Origin: Hordeum vulgare subsp. vulgare
Taxonomy: Eukaryota > Streptophyta > Magnoliopsida > Poales > Poaceae
Length of the DNA stretch: 64,000 bases
Assembly: GCF_904849725.1 (NCBI RefSeq)
Contig: NC_058523.1
Location: 111,354,189 to 111,418,188 of the forward strand
Reading direction: 5' to 3'
Below are positions 47,763 to 57,706 of this stretch, piece after piece. A model generated the notes under the pieces. The model searched no databases. It saw only the letters and a list, made by a program, of their open reading frames with translations, and had not been told where the DNA came from. A program made the position numbers and the translations under genes. How positions within the stretch are numbered: position 1 is the stretch's first letter; each line of letters begins with the position of its first letter.

Positions 47763-49588
47763 TGTTGGAATTATGCCCTAGAGGCAATAATAAATGTATA
47801 GTTATTATTATAATTCCTGTATCAAGATAATAGTTTATTATCCATGCTATAATTGTATTGAATGAAGACTCATTTACATGTGTGGATACATAAACAAAAC
47901 ACCGTCCCTAGCATGCCTCTAGTTGGCTAGCCAGTTGATCGATGATAGTCAGTGTCTTCTGATTATGAACAAGGTGTTGTTGCATGATAACTGGATCACG
48001 TCATTGGGAGAATCACGTGATGGACTAGACCCAAACTAATAGACGTAGCATGTTGATCGTGTCATTTTGTTGCTACTGTTTTCTGCGTGTCAAGTATTTA
48101 TTCCTATGACCATGAGATCATATAACTCACTGACACCGGAGGAATGCTTTGTGTGTATCAAACGTCGCAACGTAACTGGGTGACTATAAAGATGCTCTAC
48201 AGGTATCTCCGAAGGTGTTAGTTGAGTTAGTATGGATCAAGACTGGGATTTGTCACTCCGTGTGACGGAGAGGTATCTCGGGGCCCACTCGGTAATACAA
48301 CATCACACACAAGCCTTGCAAGCAATGTAACTTAGTGTAAGTTGCGGGATCTTGTATTACCGAACGAGTAAAGAGACTTGCCGGTAAACGAGATTGAAAT
48401 AGGTATACGGATACTGACGATCGAATCTCGGGCAAGTAACATACCGAAGGACAAAGGGAATGACATACGGGATTATACGAATCCTTGGCACTGAGGTTCA
48501 AACGATAAAGATCTTCGTAGAATATGTAGGATCCAATATGGGCATCCAGGTCCCGCTATTGGATATTGACCGAGGAGTCTCTCGGGTCATGTCTACATAG
48601 TTCTCGAACCCGCAGGGTCTGCACACTTAAGGTTCGACGTTGTTTTATGCGTATTTGAGTTATATGGTTGGTTACCGAATGTTGTTCGGATTCCCGGATG
48701 AGATCACGGACGTCACGAGGGTTTCCGTAATGGTCCGGAAACGAATATTGATATATAGGATGACCTCATTTGATTACCGGAAGGTTTTCGGAGTTACCGG
48801 GAATGTACCGGGAATGACGAATGGGTTCCGGGAGTTCACCGGGGGGGGGGGCAACTCACCCCGGGGAAGCCCATAGGCTTTGGGGAGACACACCAGCCCT
48901 TAGTGGGCTGGTGGGACAGCCCCAAGGGGGCCTATGCGCCAAGGAAAGGAAATCAAAGGAAAAGAAAAAATAAGAGGGAAGAAGTGGGAAGGGAGGGGGA
49001 CTCCTCCCACCAAACCAAGTCCAACTCGGTTTGGGGGGGGAGTCCTCCCCCCCTTGGCTCGGCCGACCCCTTGGGAGTCCCTTGGACCCCAAGGCAAGGT
49101 CCCCCTCCCTCCTCCTATATATATGGGGCTTTTAGGGCAGATTTGAGACGATTTTCTCACGGCTGCCCGACCACATACCTCCATAGTTTTTCCTCTAGAT
49201 CGCGTTTCTACGGAGCTCGGGCGGAGCCCTGCTGAGACGAGATCATCACCAACCTCCGGAGCGCCGTCACGCTGCCGGAGAACTCTTCTACCTCTTCGTA
49301 TCTCTTGCTGGATCAAGAAGGCCGAGATCATCATCGAGCTGTACGTGTGCTGAACGCGGAGGTGCCGTCCGTTCGGTACTAGATCGTGGGACTGATCGCG
49401 GGATTGTTCGCGGGGCGGATCGAGGGACATGAGGACGTTCCACTACATCAACTGCGTTCTCTAACGCTTCTGCTGTACGATCTACAAGGGTACGTAGATC
49501 ACTCATCCCCTCTCGTAGATGGACATCACCATGATAGGTCTTCGTGCGCGTAGGAAATTTTTTGTTTCCCATGCGACGTTCCCCAACA
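47763..49588 (+). repeat. 5' LTR of the Angela-type element
   Basis: It begins TGTTGGAATTATGCCCTAGA and ends GACGTTCCCCAACA. A TATA box (TATATATAT) lies at 49116-49124 and would start the transcript about 30 bp downstream. A run of about 13 G occurs at 48840, longer than in the 3' LTR. ORFs in this Pro/Gly-rich part are not genes. Confidence 0.96.
49116..49124 (+). promoter_or_regulatory. TATA box of the 5' LTR promoter
   Basis: CTATATATATGGGG sits about 470 bp before the LTR end. The same motif is in the 3' LTR at 56223-56231. This position fits the U3/R boundary of BARE-type LTRs. Confidence 0.7.
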
Positions 49589-49589
49589 G

Positions 49590-49602
49590 TGGCATCATGA
49601 GC
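49590..49602 (+). promoter_or_regulatory. Primer binding site (initiator tRNA-Met type)
   Basis: TGGCATCATGAGC lies two bases after the 5' LTR. It resembles TGGTATCAGAGC, the canonical plant Copia site for initiator tRNA-Met, with one substitution and an inserted T. Confidence 0.75.
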
Positions 49603-50844
49603 TAGGTTCATGCGTAGATGTCTTCTCAAGTAGAACACAAAAGGTTTTGTGGGCGGTGATGTACGTTTTGCTGCCCTCCTTAGTCTTTTCTTGATTCCGC
49701 GGTATTGTTGGATTGAAGCGGCTTGGACCGACATTACTCGTACGCTTACGAGAGACTGGTTTCATCGTTACGAGTAACCCCCTTTGCTCAAAGATGACTG
49801 GCAAGTGACGGTTTCTCCAACTTTAGTTGAATCGGATTTGACCGAGGAGGTCCTTGGATGAGGTTAAATAGCAACTCATAGATCTCCGTTGTGGTGTTTG
49901 CGTAAGTAAGATGCGATCCTACTAGATACCCTTGGTCACCACGTAAAACATGCAACAACAAAATTAGAGGACGTCTAACTTGTTTTTGCAGGGTATGATT
50001 GTGATGTGATATGGCCAATGATGTGATGTGATATATTGGATGTATGAGATGATCATGTTGTAATAGAAATATCGACTTGCACGTCGATGGTACGGCAACC
50101 GGCAGGAGCCATAGGGTTGTCTTTATACTAACGTTTGTGCTTGCAGATGCGTTTACTATTTTGCTAGGATGTAGCTTTAGTAGTAATAGCATAAGTAGCA
50201 CGACAACCCCGATGGCAACACGTTGATGGATGATCATGGTGTGGCGCCGGTGACAAGAAGATCGTGCCGGTGCTTTGGTGATGGAGATCAAGAAGCACGT
50301 GATGATGGCCATATCATGTCACTTATGAATTGCATGTGATGTTAATCCTTTTATGCACCTTATTTTGCTTAGAACGACGGTAGCATTATGAGGTGATCTC
50401 TCACTGAAATTTCAAGACGAAATTGTGTTCTCCCCGACTGTGCACCATTGCTACAGTTCGTCGTTTCGAGACACCACGTGATGATCGGGTGTGATAGACT
50501 CAACGTTCACATACAACAGGTGCAAAACAGTTGCGCACACGGAACACTCGGGTTAAGCTTGACGAGCCTAGCATGTGCAGACATGGCCTCGGAACACATG
50601 AGACCGAAAGGTCGATCATGAATCATATAGTTGATATGATTAGCATAGGGATGCTTACCACTGAAACTACTCTCGACTCACGTGATGATCGGACTTGGGA
50701 TAGTGTAAGTGGATCATGAACCACTCAAATGACTAGAGAGATGTACTTTTTGAGTGGGAGTTTAGCATATAATTTGATTAAGTTGAACTCTAATTATCTT
50801 GAACATAGTCTAAGTCCACTTTGAATATATTTGTGTTGTAGATC
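49603..50844 (+). other. Untranslated leader of the Angela-type element
   Basis: A non-coding leader of about 1.24 kb lies between the primer site and the gag ATG. No supported ORF was found. Packaging and dimerisation signals would be expected here, but I cannot identify them from sequence. Confidence 0.8.
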
Positions 50845-51375
50845 ATGGCTCACGCAAGTGTCATCCTGAATTTTCATACGTTCCTAGAGAAAGCTAAGTT
50901 GAAAGATGATGGAAGCAACTTTGTAGACTGGGCTCGTAATCTTAAGCTAATCTTACAAGCTGGAAAGAAGGATTATGTCCTTAATGCTGCGCTAGGAGAT
51001 GAACCACCCGCTACGGCTGATCAGGATGTTAAGAACGCTTGGTTACCGCGTAAGGAGGACTACTCAATAGTTCAATGTGCAGTCTTGTATGGCTTAGAAC
51101 CGGGACTTCAACGTCGCTTTGAGCGTCATGGAGCATTTGAGATGTTCCAGGAATTGAAGTTTATCTTTCAGAAGAACGCCCGGATCGAGAGGTATGAGAC
51201 CTCCGATAAATTCTATGCTTGCAAGATGGAGGAAAACTCGTCTGTCAGTGAACATGTGCTCAAAATGTCTGGGTACTCAAACCGTCTAGCTGAACTGGGG
51301 ATTGAACTCCCGAAGAAGCTATCACTGACAGAATCCTTCAATCACTGCCGCCAAGCTATAAAGGCTTTGTGTTGA
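50845..51375 (+). pseudogene. Copia gag, frameshifted at its 3' end
   Basis: Gag is the structural protein of the virus-like particle. The frame starts at ATG 50845 (MAHASVILNFHTFL) and runs through WARNLKLILQAGKKDYVL, typical of the plant Copia gag domain. Near 51346 one base is missing relative to the continuing frame, so translation leaves the frame and stops at 51373-51375. The remaining gag codons, including the zinc knuckle, continue in the frame from 51369 onward. The first 165 or so residues are undamaged. A single polyprotein frame is usual for this group, so the shift is a lesion rather than programmed, although that was not tested. Confidence 0.88.
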
Positions 51376-54300
51376 ACTACAACATGCAAGGGATGAACAA
51401 GTCTCCCGGCGAGTTGTTTGCGATGCTGAAAGTCGCAGAGTCTGAACTCCGTAAAGAGCATCAAGTGTTGATGGTGAGCAAGACCACTAGTTTCAAGAGA
51501 AACGGCAAAGGCAAGAAGGGCAATTCGAAGAAGAGCGGCAAGCCTGTTGCCAATACGCCGAAGAAACCCAAGGCTGGACCTAAGCCTGAAATAGAGTGCT
51601 TCTATTGCAAGGGTATGGGTCACTGGAAGCGCAATTGCCCCAAGTATCTGGCAGATAAGAAGGCGGGCAAAGAAAAATCAGGTATATTTGATATACATGT
51701 TATTGATGTGTACTTAACCGCCTCTCGTAGTAGTGCCTGGGTATTCGATACCGGTTCTGTTGCTCACATTTGCAACTCGAAGCAGGAACTGCGGAATAGA
51801 CGAAGGCTGGCGAAAGACGAAGTGACGATGCGCGTAGGAAACGGTTCCAAGGTTGATGCAATCGCCGTCGGCACAGTGTCACTTCAACTACCATCGGGAT
51901 TAGTGATGAACTTAAATCATTGTTATTTAGTGCCTGCGTTGAGCATGAACATTATATCTGGATCTTGTTTATTGCGAGACGGTTACTCTTTTAAGTCTGA
52001 GAATAATGGTTGTTCTATTTCTATGAGTAACATCTTTTATGGTCATGCACCGAATGTGAGAGGATTGTTCATATTGAATCTCGATAGCGATACGCATATA
52101 CATAACATTGAGACCAAAAGAGTTAGAGTAAACAATGATAGTGCCATATTTTTGTGGCACTGCCGCTTGGGTCATATTGGTGTAAAGCGCATGAAGAAAC
52201 TCCATGCTGATGGACTTTTGGAGTCACTTGACTTTGATTCACTTGACACGTGCGAACCATGCCTCATGGGAAAGATGACTAAGACTCCGTTCTCCGGAAC
52301 AATGGAGCGTGCAAGTGACTTGTTGGAAATCATACATACCGATGTGTGTGGTCCGATGAGCGTGGAGGCACGCGGCGGATATCGTTATTTTCTCACCTTC
52401 ACTGACGATTTAAGTAGATATGGTTATGTCTACTTGATGAAGCACAAGTCTGAAACATTTGAAAAGTTCAAGCAATTTCAGAGTGAAGTGGAAAATCATC
52501 GTAACAAGAAGATCAAGTTCCTACGGTCTGATCGTGGGGGTGAATATCTGAGTTTCGAGTTTGGTACTCACTTAAGACAATGTGGAATTGTTTCACAGTT
52601 AGCACCGCCTAGAACACCACAGCGTAATGGTGTGTCCGAACATCGTAATCGTACTTTGTTAGAGATGGTGCGATCTATGATGTCTCTTACTGATTTGCCG
52701 TTATCATTTTGGGGTTATGCATTAGAAACAGCTGCATTCACTTTAAATAGGGCACCATCAAAATCCGTTGAGACGACACCATACGAACTGTGGTATGGCA
52801 AAAGACCAAAGTTTTCGTTTCTTAAAGTTTGGGGATGTGATGCTTATGTCAAAAAGCTTCAGCCTGAAAAGCTGGAACCCAAAGCGGAAAAGTGCGTCTT
52901 CATAGGTTACCCAAAAGAGACAGTTGGGTACACCTTCTATCTCAAAACCGAGGGCAAAGTGTTTGTTGCTAAAAACGGAACTTTTCTCGAGGAGTTTCTC
53001 TCGAGAGAATTGAGTGGGAGGAAGATAGAACTTGACGAGGTTGTCGAACCTCTCATCCCTCTGGATGGTGGCGCAGGGCAAGGGGAAACCTCTGTCGTTG
53101 CGACGCCAGTTGAGGAGGAAGTTAATGATGATAATCATGAAACTCCAATTCAAGTTTCTGTTGAACCACGCAGGTCGACGAGATCACGCGCTGCTCCAGA
53201 GTGGTACGGTAATCCCGTCTTATCAATCATGTTGTTAGACAACAATGAACCTGCAAATTATGAAGAAGCAATGGTGGGCCTAGATTCCAACAAATGGCTA
53301 GAAGCCATGAAATCCGAGATAGGATCCATGTATGAGAACAAAGTGTGGACTTTGGAGATACTACCTGAGGGCCGCAAGGCTATTCAGAACAAATGGATTT
53401 TTAAGAAGAAGACGGACGCTGACGGTAATGTGACCGTTTATAAAGCTCGACTTGTGGCAAAGGGTTTTTCACAAGTTCCAGGAGTTGACTACGATGAGAC
53501 CTTCTCACCCGTAGCGATGCTTAAATCCGTCAGAATCATGTTAGCAATAGCTGCATTTTTCGATTATGAAATCTGGCAGATGGATGTCAAAACGGCGTTC
53601 CTTAACGGTTTCCTTAAGGAAGAGTTGTATATGATGCAACCCGAAGGTTTTGTCGATCCTGAAAATGCTGACAAGGTGTGCAAGCTCCAGCGATCCATTT
53701 ATGGACTGGTGCAAGCATCTCGGAGTTGGAACAAACGTTTTGATGAGGTGATCAAAGCATTTGGGTTTATACAAGTGGTTGGAGAATCTTGTATTTACAA
53801 GAAAGTGAGTGGGAGCTCTGTGGCGTTTCTAATATTATATGTGGATGACATATTACTGATTGGAAACAACGTAGAGCTTTTGGAGAGCATAAAAGGTTAC
53901 TTGAATAAAACTTTCTCTATGAAGGACCTAGGAGAAGTTGCTTACATTCTAGGCATTAAGATCTATAGGGATAGATGAAAACGCCTGATAGGACTTTCAC
54001 AAAGCACATACCTTGATAAAGTTTTGAAGAGGTTCAAAATGGAACAGTCCAAGAAAGGGTTCTTGCTAGTGTTACAAGGTACGAGATTGAGTAAGAATCA
54101 GTGCCCAGCAACTGATGAAGATAGAGAGCATATGCGCTCCGTCCCCTATGCTTCAGCCATAGGTTCTATCATGTATGCGATGTTGTGCACTAGACCGGAT
54201 GTTAGCCTGGCCATAAGTATGGCAGGTAGGTTCTAGAGTAATCCAGGAGTGGATCACTGGACAGCGGTCAAGAATATCCTGAAGTACCTGAAAAGGACTA

Positions 54301-54821
54301 AGGAGATGTTTCTCGTGTATGGAGGTGACGAAGAGCTCGCCGTAAAAGGTTACGTCGATGCAAGCTTTGACACAGATCCGGACGACTCTAAGTCGCAAAC
54401 CGGATACGTATTTATTCTTAATGGGGGTGCAGTAAGTTGGTGCAGTTCCAAGCAAAGCGTCGTAGCAGATTCTACATGTGAAGCGGAGTACATGGCTGCC
54501 TCGGAGGCGGCTAAGGAGGGTGTCTGGATGAAGCAGTTCATGACGGATCTTGGAGTAGTGCCAAGTGCACTGGATCCAATAACCTTGTTCTGTGACAACA
54601 CTGGTGCCATTGCCTTAGCAAAGGAACCAAGGTTTCACAAGAAGACCAGACACATCAAACGACGCTTCAACCTCATCCGCGACTACGTCGAGGAGGAGGA
54701 CGTAAATATATGCAAAGTGCACACGGATCTGAATGTAGCAGACCCGCTGACTAAACCTCTTCCACGGCCAAAACATGATCGACACCAGAACTGTATGGGT
54801 GTTAGATTTATTACAATGTAA
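51369..54821 (+). pseudogene. Copia gag C-terminus and pol (protease, integrase, RT, RNase H), two in-frame stops
   Basis: One frame runs from the shift at 51369 to the stop at 54819-54821, broken only by TGA at 53976-53978 and TAG at 54234-54236. Residues counted from 51369: zinc knuckle CFYCKGMGHWKRNC at 77-90; protease FDTGS at 126-130; integrase HHCC zinc region from His264 (WHCRLGHIG .. CEPCLMGK); integrase catalytic Asp325 (HTDVCGP), Asp388 (SDRGGEY) and Glu424 (VSEHRNR), with D-E spacing of 35; reverse transcriptase from about 640 with DVKTAFLNG and YVDD at 824-827. RNase H lies after the stops (GYVDASFDTD, CEAEYMAAS, LFCDNTGA). All catalytic residues I checked are present. The first stop truncates the protein at residue 869, inside RT and before RNase H. 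Confidence 0.95.
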
Positions 54822-54860
54822 TTCACATGGTGATGTGAGGGCTAGATTATTGACTCTAGT

Positions 54861-54873
54861 GCAAGTGGGAGAC
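54861..54873 (+). promoter_or_regulatory. Polypurine tract of the Angela-type element
   Basis: GCAAGTGGGAGAC immediately precedes the 3' LTR start TGTTGG at 54874. This is the expected plus-strand primer site. Confidence 0.88.
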
Positions 54874-56695
54874 TGTTGGAATTATGCCCTAGAGGCAATA
54901 ATAAATGTATAGTTATTATTATAATTCCTGTATCAAGATAATAGTTTATTATCCATGCTATAATTGTATTGAATGAAGACTCATTTACATGTGTGGATAC
55001 ATAGACAAAACACCGTCCCTAGCATGCCTCTAGTTGGCTAGCCAGTTGATCGATGATAGTCAGTGTCTTTTGATTATGAACAAGGTGTTGTTGCTTGATA
55101 ACTGGATCACGTCATTGGGAGAATCACGTGATGGACTAGACCCAAACTAATAGACGTAGCATGTTGATCGTGTCATTTTGTTGCTACTGTTTTCTACGTG
55201 TCAAGTATTTATTCCTATGACCATGAGATCATATAACTCACTGACACCGGAGAAATTCTTTGTGTGTATCAAACGTCGCAACGTAACTGGGTGACTATAA
55301 AGATGCTCTACAGGTATCTCCGAAGGTGTTAGTTGAGTTAGTATGGATCAAGACTGGGATTTGTCACTCCGTGTGACGGAGAGGTATCTCGGGGCCCACT
55401 CGGTAATACAACATCACACACAAGCCTTGCAAGCAATGTAACTTAGTGTATGTTGTGGGATCTTGTATTACGGAACGAGTAAAGAGACTTGCCGGTAAAC
55501 GAGATTGAAATAGGTATACGGATACTGACGATCGAATCTCGGGCAAGTAACATACCGAAGGACAAAGGGAATGACATACGGGATTATACGAATCCTTGGC
55601 ACTGAGGTTCAAACGATAAAGATCTTCGTAGAATATGTAGGATCCAATATGGGCATCCAGGTCCCGCTATTGGATATTGACCGAGGAGTCTCTCGGGTCA
55701 TGTCTACATAGTTCTCGAACCCGCAGGGTCTGCACACTTAAGGTTCGACGTTGTTTTATGCGTATTTGAGTTATATGGTTGGTTACCGAATGTTGTCTGG
55801 AGGCCTGGATGAGATCACGGACGTCACGAGGGTTTCCGGAATGGTCCGGAAACGAAGATTGATATATAGGATGACCTCATTTGATTACCGGAAGGTTTTC
55901 GGAGTTACCGGGAATGTACCGGGAATGACGAATGGGTTCCGGGAGTTCACCGGGGGGGGCAACCCACCCCGGGGAAGCCCATAGGCTTTGGGGAGACACA
56001 CCAGCCCTTAGTGGGCTGGTGGGACAGCCCCAAGGGGGCCTATGCGCCAAGGAAAGGAAATCAAAGGAAAAGAAAAAAAAGAGGGAAGAAGTGGGAAGGG
56101 AGGGGGGCTCCTCCCACCAAACCAAGTCCAACTCGGTTTGGGGGGGGAGTCCTCCCCCCCTTGGCTCGGCCGACCCCTTGGGAGTCCCTTGGACCCCAAG
56201 GCAAGGTCCCCCTCCCTCCTCCTATATATATGGGGCTTTTAGGGCAGATTTGAGACGATTTTCTCACGGCTGCCCGACCACATACCTCCATAGTTTTTCC
56301 TCTAGATCGCGTTTCTGCGGAGCTCGGGCGGAGCCCTGCTGAGACGAGATCATCACCAACCTCCGGAGCGCCATCACGCTGCCGGAGAACTCTTCTACCT
56401 CTCCGTCTCTCTTGCTGGATCAAGAAGGCCGAGATCATCGTCGAGATGTACGTGTGCTGAACGCGGAGGTGTCGTCCGTTCGGTACTAGATCGTGGGACT
56501 GATCGCGGGATTGTTCGCGGGGCGGATCGAGGGACGTGAGGACGTTCCACTACATCAACCGCGTTCTCTAACGCTTCTGCCGTACGATCTACAAGGGTAC
56601 GTAGATCACTCATCCCCTCTCGTAGATGGACATCACCATGATAGGTCTTCGTGCGCGTAGGAAAATTTTTGTTTCCCATGCGACGTTCCCCAACA
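54874..56695 (+). repeat. 3' LTR of the Angela-type element
   Basis: It matches 47763-49588 nearly throughout, begins TGTTGGAATTATGCCC and ends TTCCCCAACA. A cluster of differences lies near 55797-55806 (CTGGAGGCCTGG against TTCGGATTCCCGG), and the poly-G run is shorter. Confidence 0.96.
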
Positions 56696-56700
56696 ACAAG
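56696..56700 (+). other. Target site duplication ACAAG (right)
   Basis: Identical to 47758-47762. Confidence 0.95.
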
Positions 56701-57548
56701 AAAGTGAGTGGAGCTCTGTAGCGTTTCTAATATTATATGTGGATGACATATTGCTGATTGGAAACAATGTGGAGTTTTCAGAGAGCGTAAAGGATTACTT
56801 GAACAAATGTTTTTCAATGAAAGACCTAGGAGAAGCTGCTTACATATTAGGTATTAAGATCTATGGAGATAGATCGAGGCGCCTAATAGGACTTTCACAA
56901 AGCACATACCTTGATAAAGTTTTGAAGAAGTTCAAAATGGAGCAATCCAAGAAGGGGTTCTTGCCAGTGTTACAAGGTATAAAGTTGAGTAAGACTGAGT
57001 GTCCAGTGATTGCGGAAGATAGAGAAAAGATGAGTACCGTCCCCTATGCTTCAGCCATAGGGTCTATCATGTATGCAATGCTGTGCACAAGGCCGAACGT
57101 CGACCTGGCCATAAGTATGGCAGGAAGATTTCAAAGTGATCCAGGAGTGGAATATTGGGCGGCGGTCAAGAATATTCTAAAGTACCTGAAAAGGACTAAG
57201 GAAATATTTCTCGATTATGGAGGTGACGAAGAGCTCGTCGTAAAGGGTTACGTTGATGCAAGATTTGACACTGATCCGGATGACTCTAAGTCTCAAACCG
57301 GATACGTATTTATTCTCAATGGGGGTGCGATAAGCTGGTGCAGTTCCAAGCAAAGTGTCGTAGCAAATTCTCCATGTGAAGCGGAGTACATGGCTGCCTC
57401 GGAGGCGGCTAAGGAGGGTGTCTGGATGAAGCAGTTCATGACGTATCTTGGAGTTGTGCCGAGCGCACTAAATCCAATAACTTTGTTCTGTGACAACACC
57501 GGTGCCGTTGCTCTAGCAAAGGAACCAAGGTTTATCAACAAGACACTT
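56701..57548 (+). pseudogene. Copia (Angela-like) RT C-terminus and RNase H, right part of the split element
   Basis: It continues the reverse transcriptase interrupted at 47762. After a one-base loss near 56710 relative to the inserted element, the frame runs through YVDDILLIGNN, MKDLGEAAYILGIK, GRFQSDPGVEYW, YVDARFDTDPDDSKSQTGYVF and CEAEYMAASEAAKEG to LFCDNTGAVALAKEPRF. It then departs from the family near 57532-57548 and meets a TAG at about 57552. The RNase H domain thus loses its last about 60 residues. The RNase H catalytic region has YVDARFD in place of YVDASFD. The cut coincides with the short-LTR Copia that follows. Confidence 0.9.
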
Positions 57549-57560
57549 ATATAGCGCAGC

Positions 57561-57706
57561 TGTTGGAGATGCTCTTAGCATATATAGAGTACATGGGCAA
57601 GAATATCTCAACCATATCCATTATACAAGGAAAGGATCGGGAAATAAACTAGAAAATAACAAACATAATCCTAGTTGCCTAATATACGTGATGATCATGC
57701 TCAACA
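57561..57706 (-). repeat. 3' LTR (146 bp) of the short-LTR Copia
   Basis: On the minus strand it begins TGTTGAGCATGATC at 57706 and ends ATCTCCAACA at 57561, giving TGTTG/CAACA ends. The length is very short for Copia. No second copy of this LTR was found in the window, so the boundaries rest on the terminal repeats and the adjoining polypurine tract. Confidence 0.7.

Larger units (their letters stand above)
47763..56695 (+). mobile_element. Full-length Angela/BARE-type Copia retrotransposon
   Basis: The element of 8,933 bp has LTRs of 1,826 and 1,822 bp, a primer binding site, gag, protease, integrase, reverse transcriptase and RNase H in Copia order, a polypurine tract and a 5-bp target duplication. 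By eye the LTRs differ at roughly two to three dozen positions, which suggests a fairly recent insertion. The coding region carries one frameshift and two in-frame stops, so it appears dead but nearly intact. It sits inside the reverse transcriptase of an older, related Copia. Confidence 0.96.

Noticed and set aside
48856..49430. Pro/Gly-rich ORFs in the Angela LTRs (also 55877-56438)
   Set aside because: They lie entirely inside LTR promoter/leader sequence and occur in both LTRs with frame changes between them.
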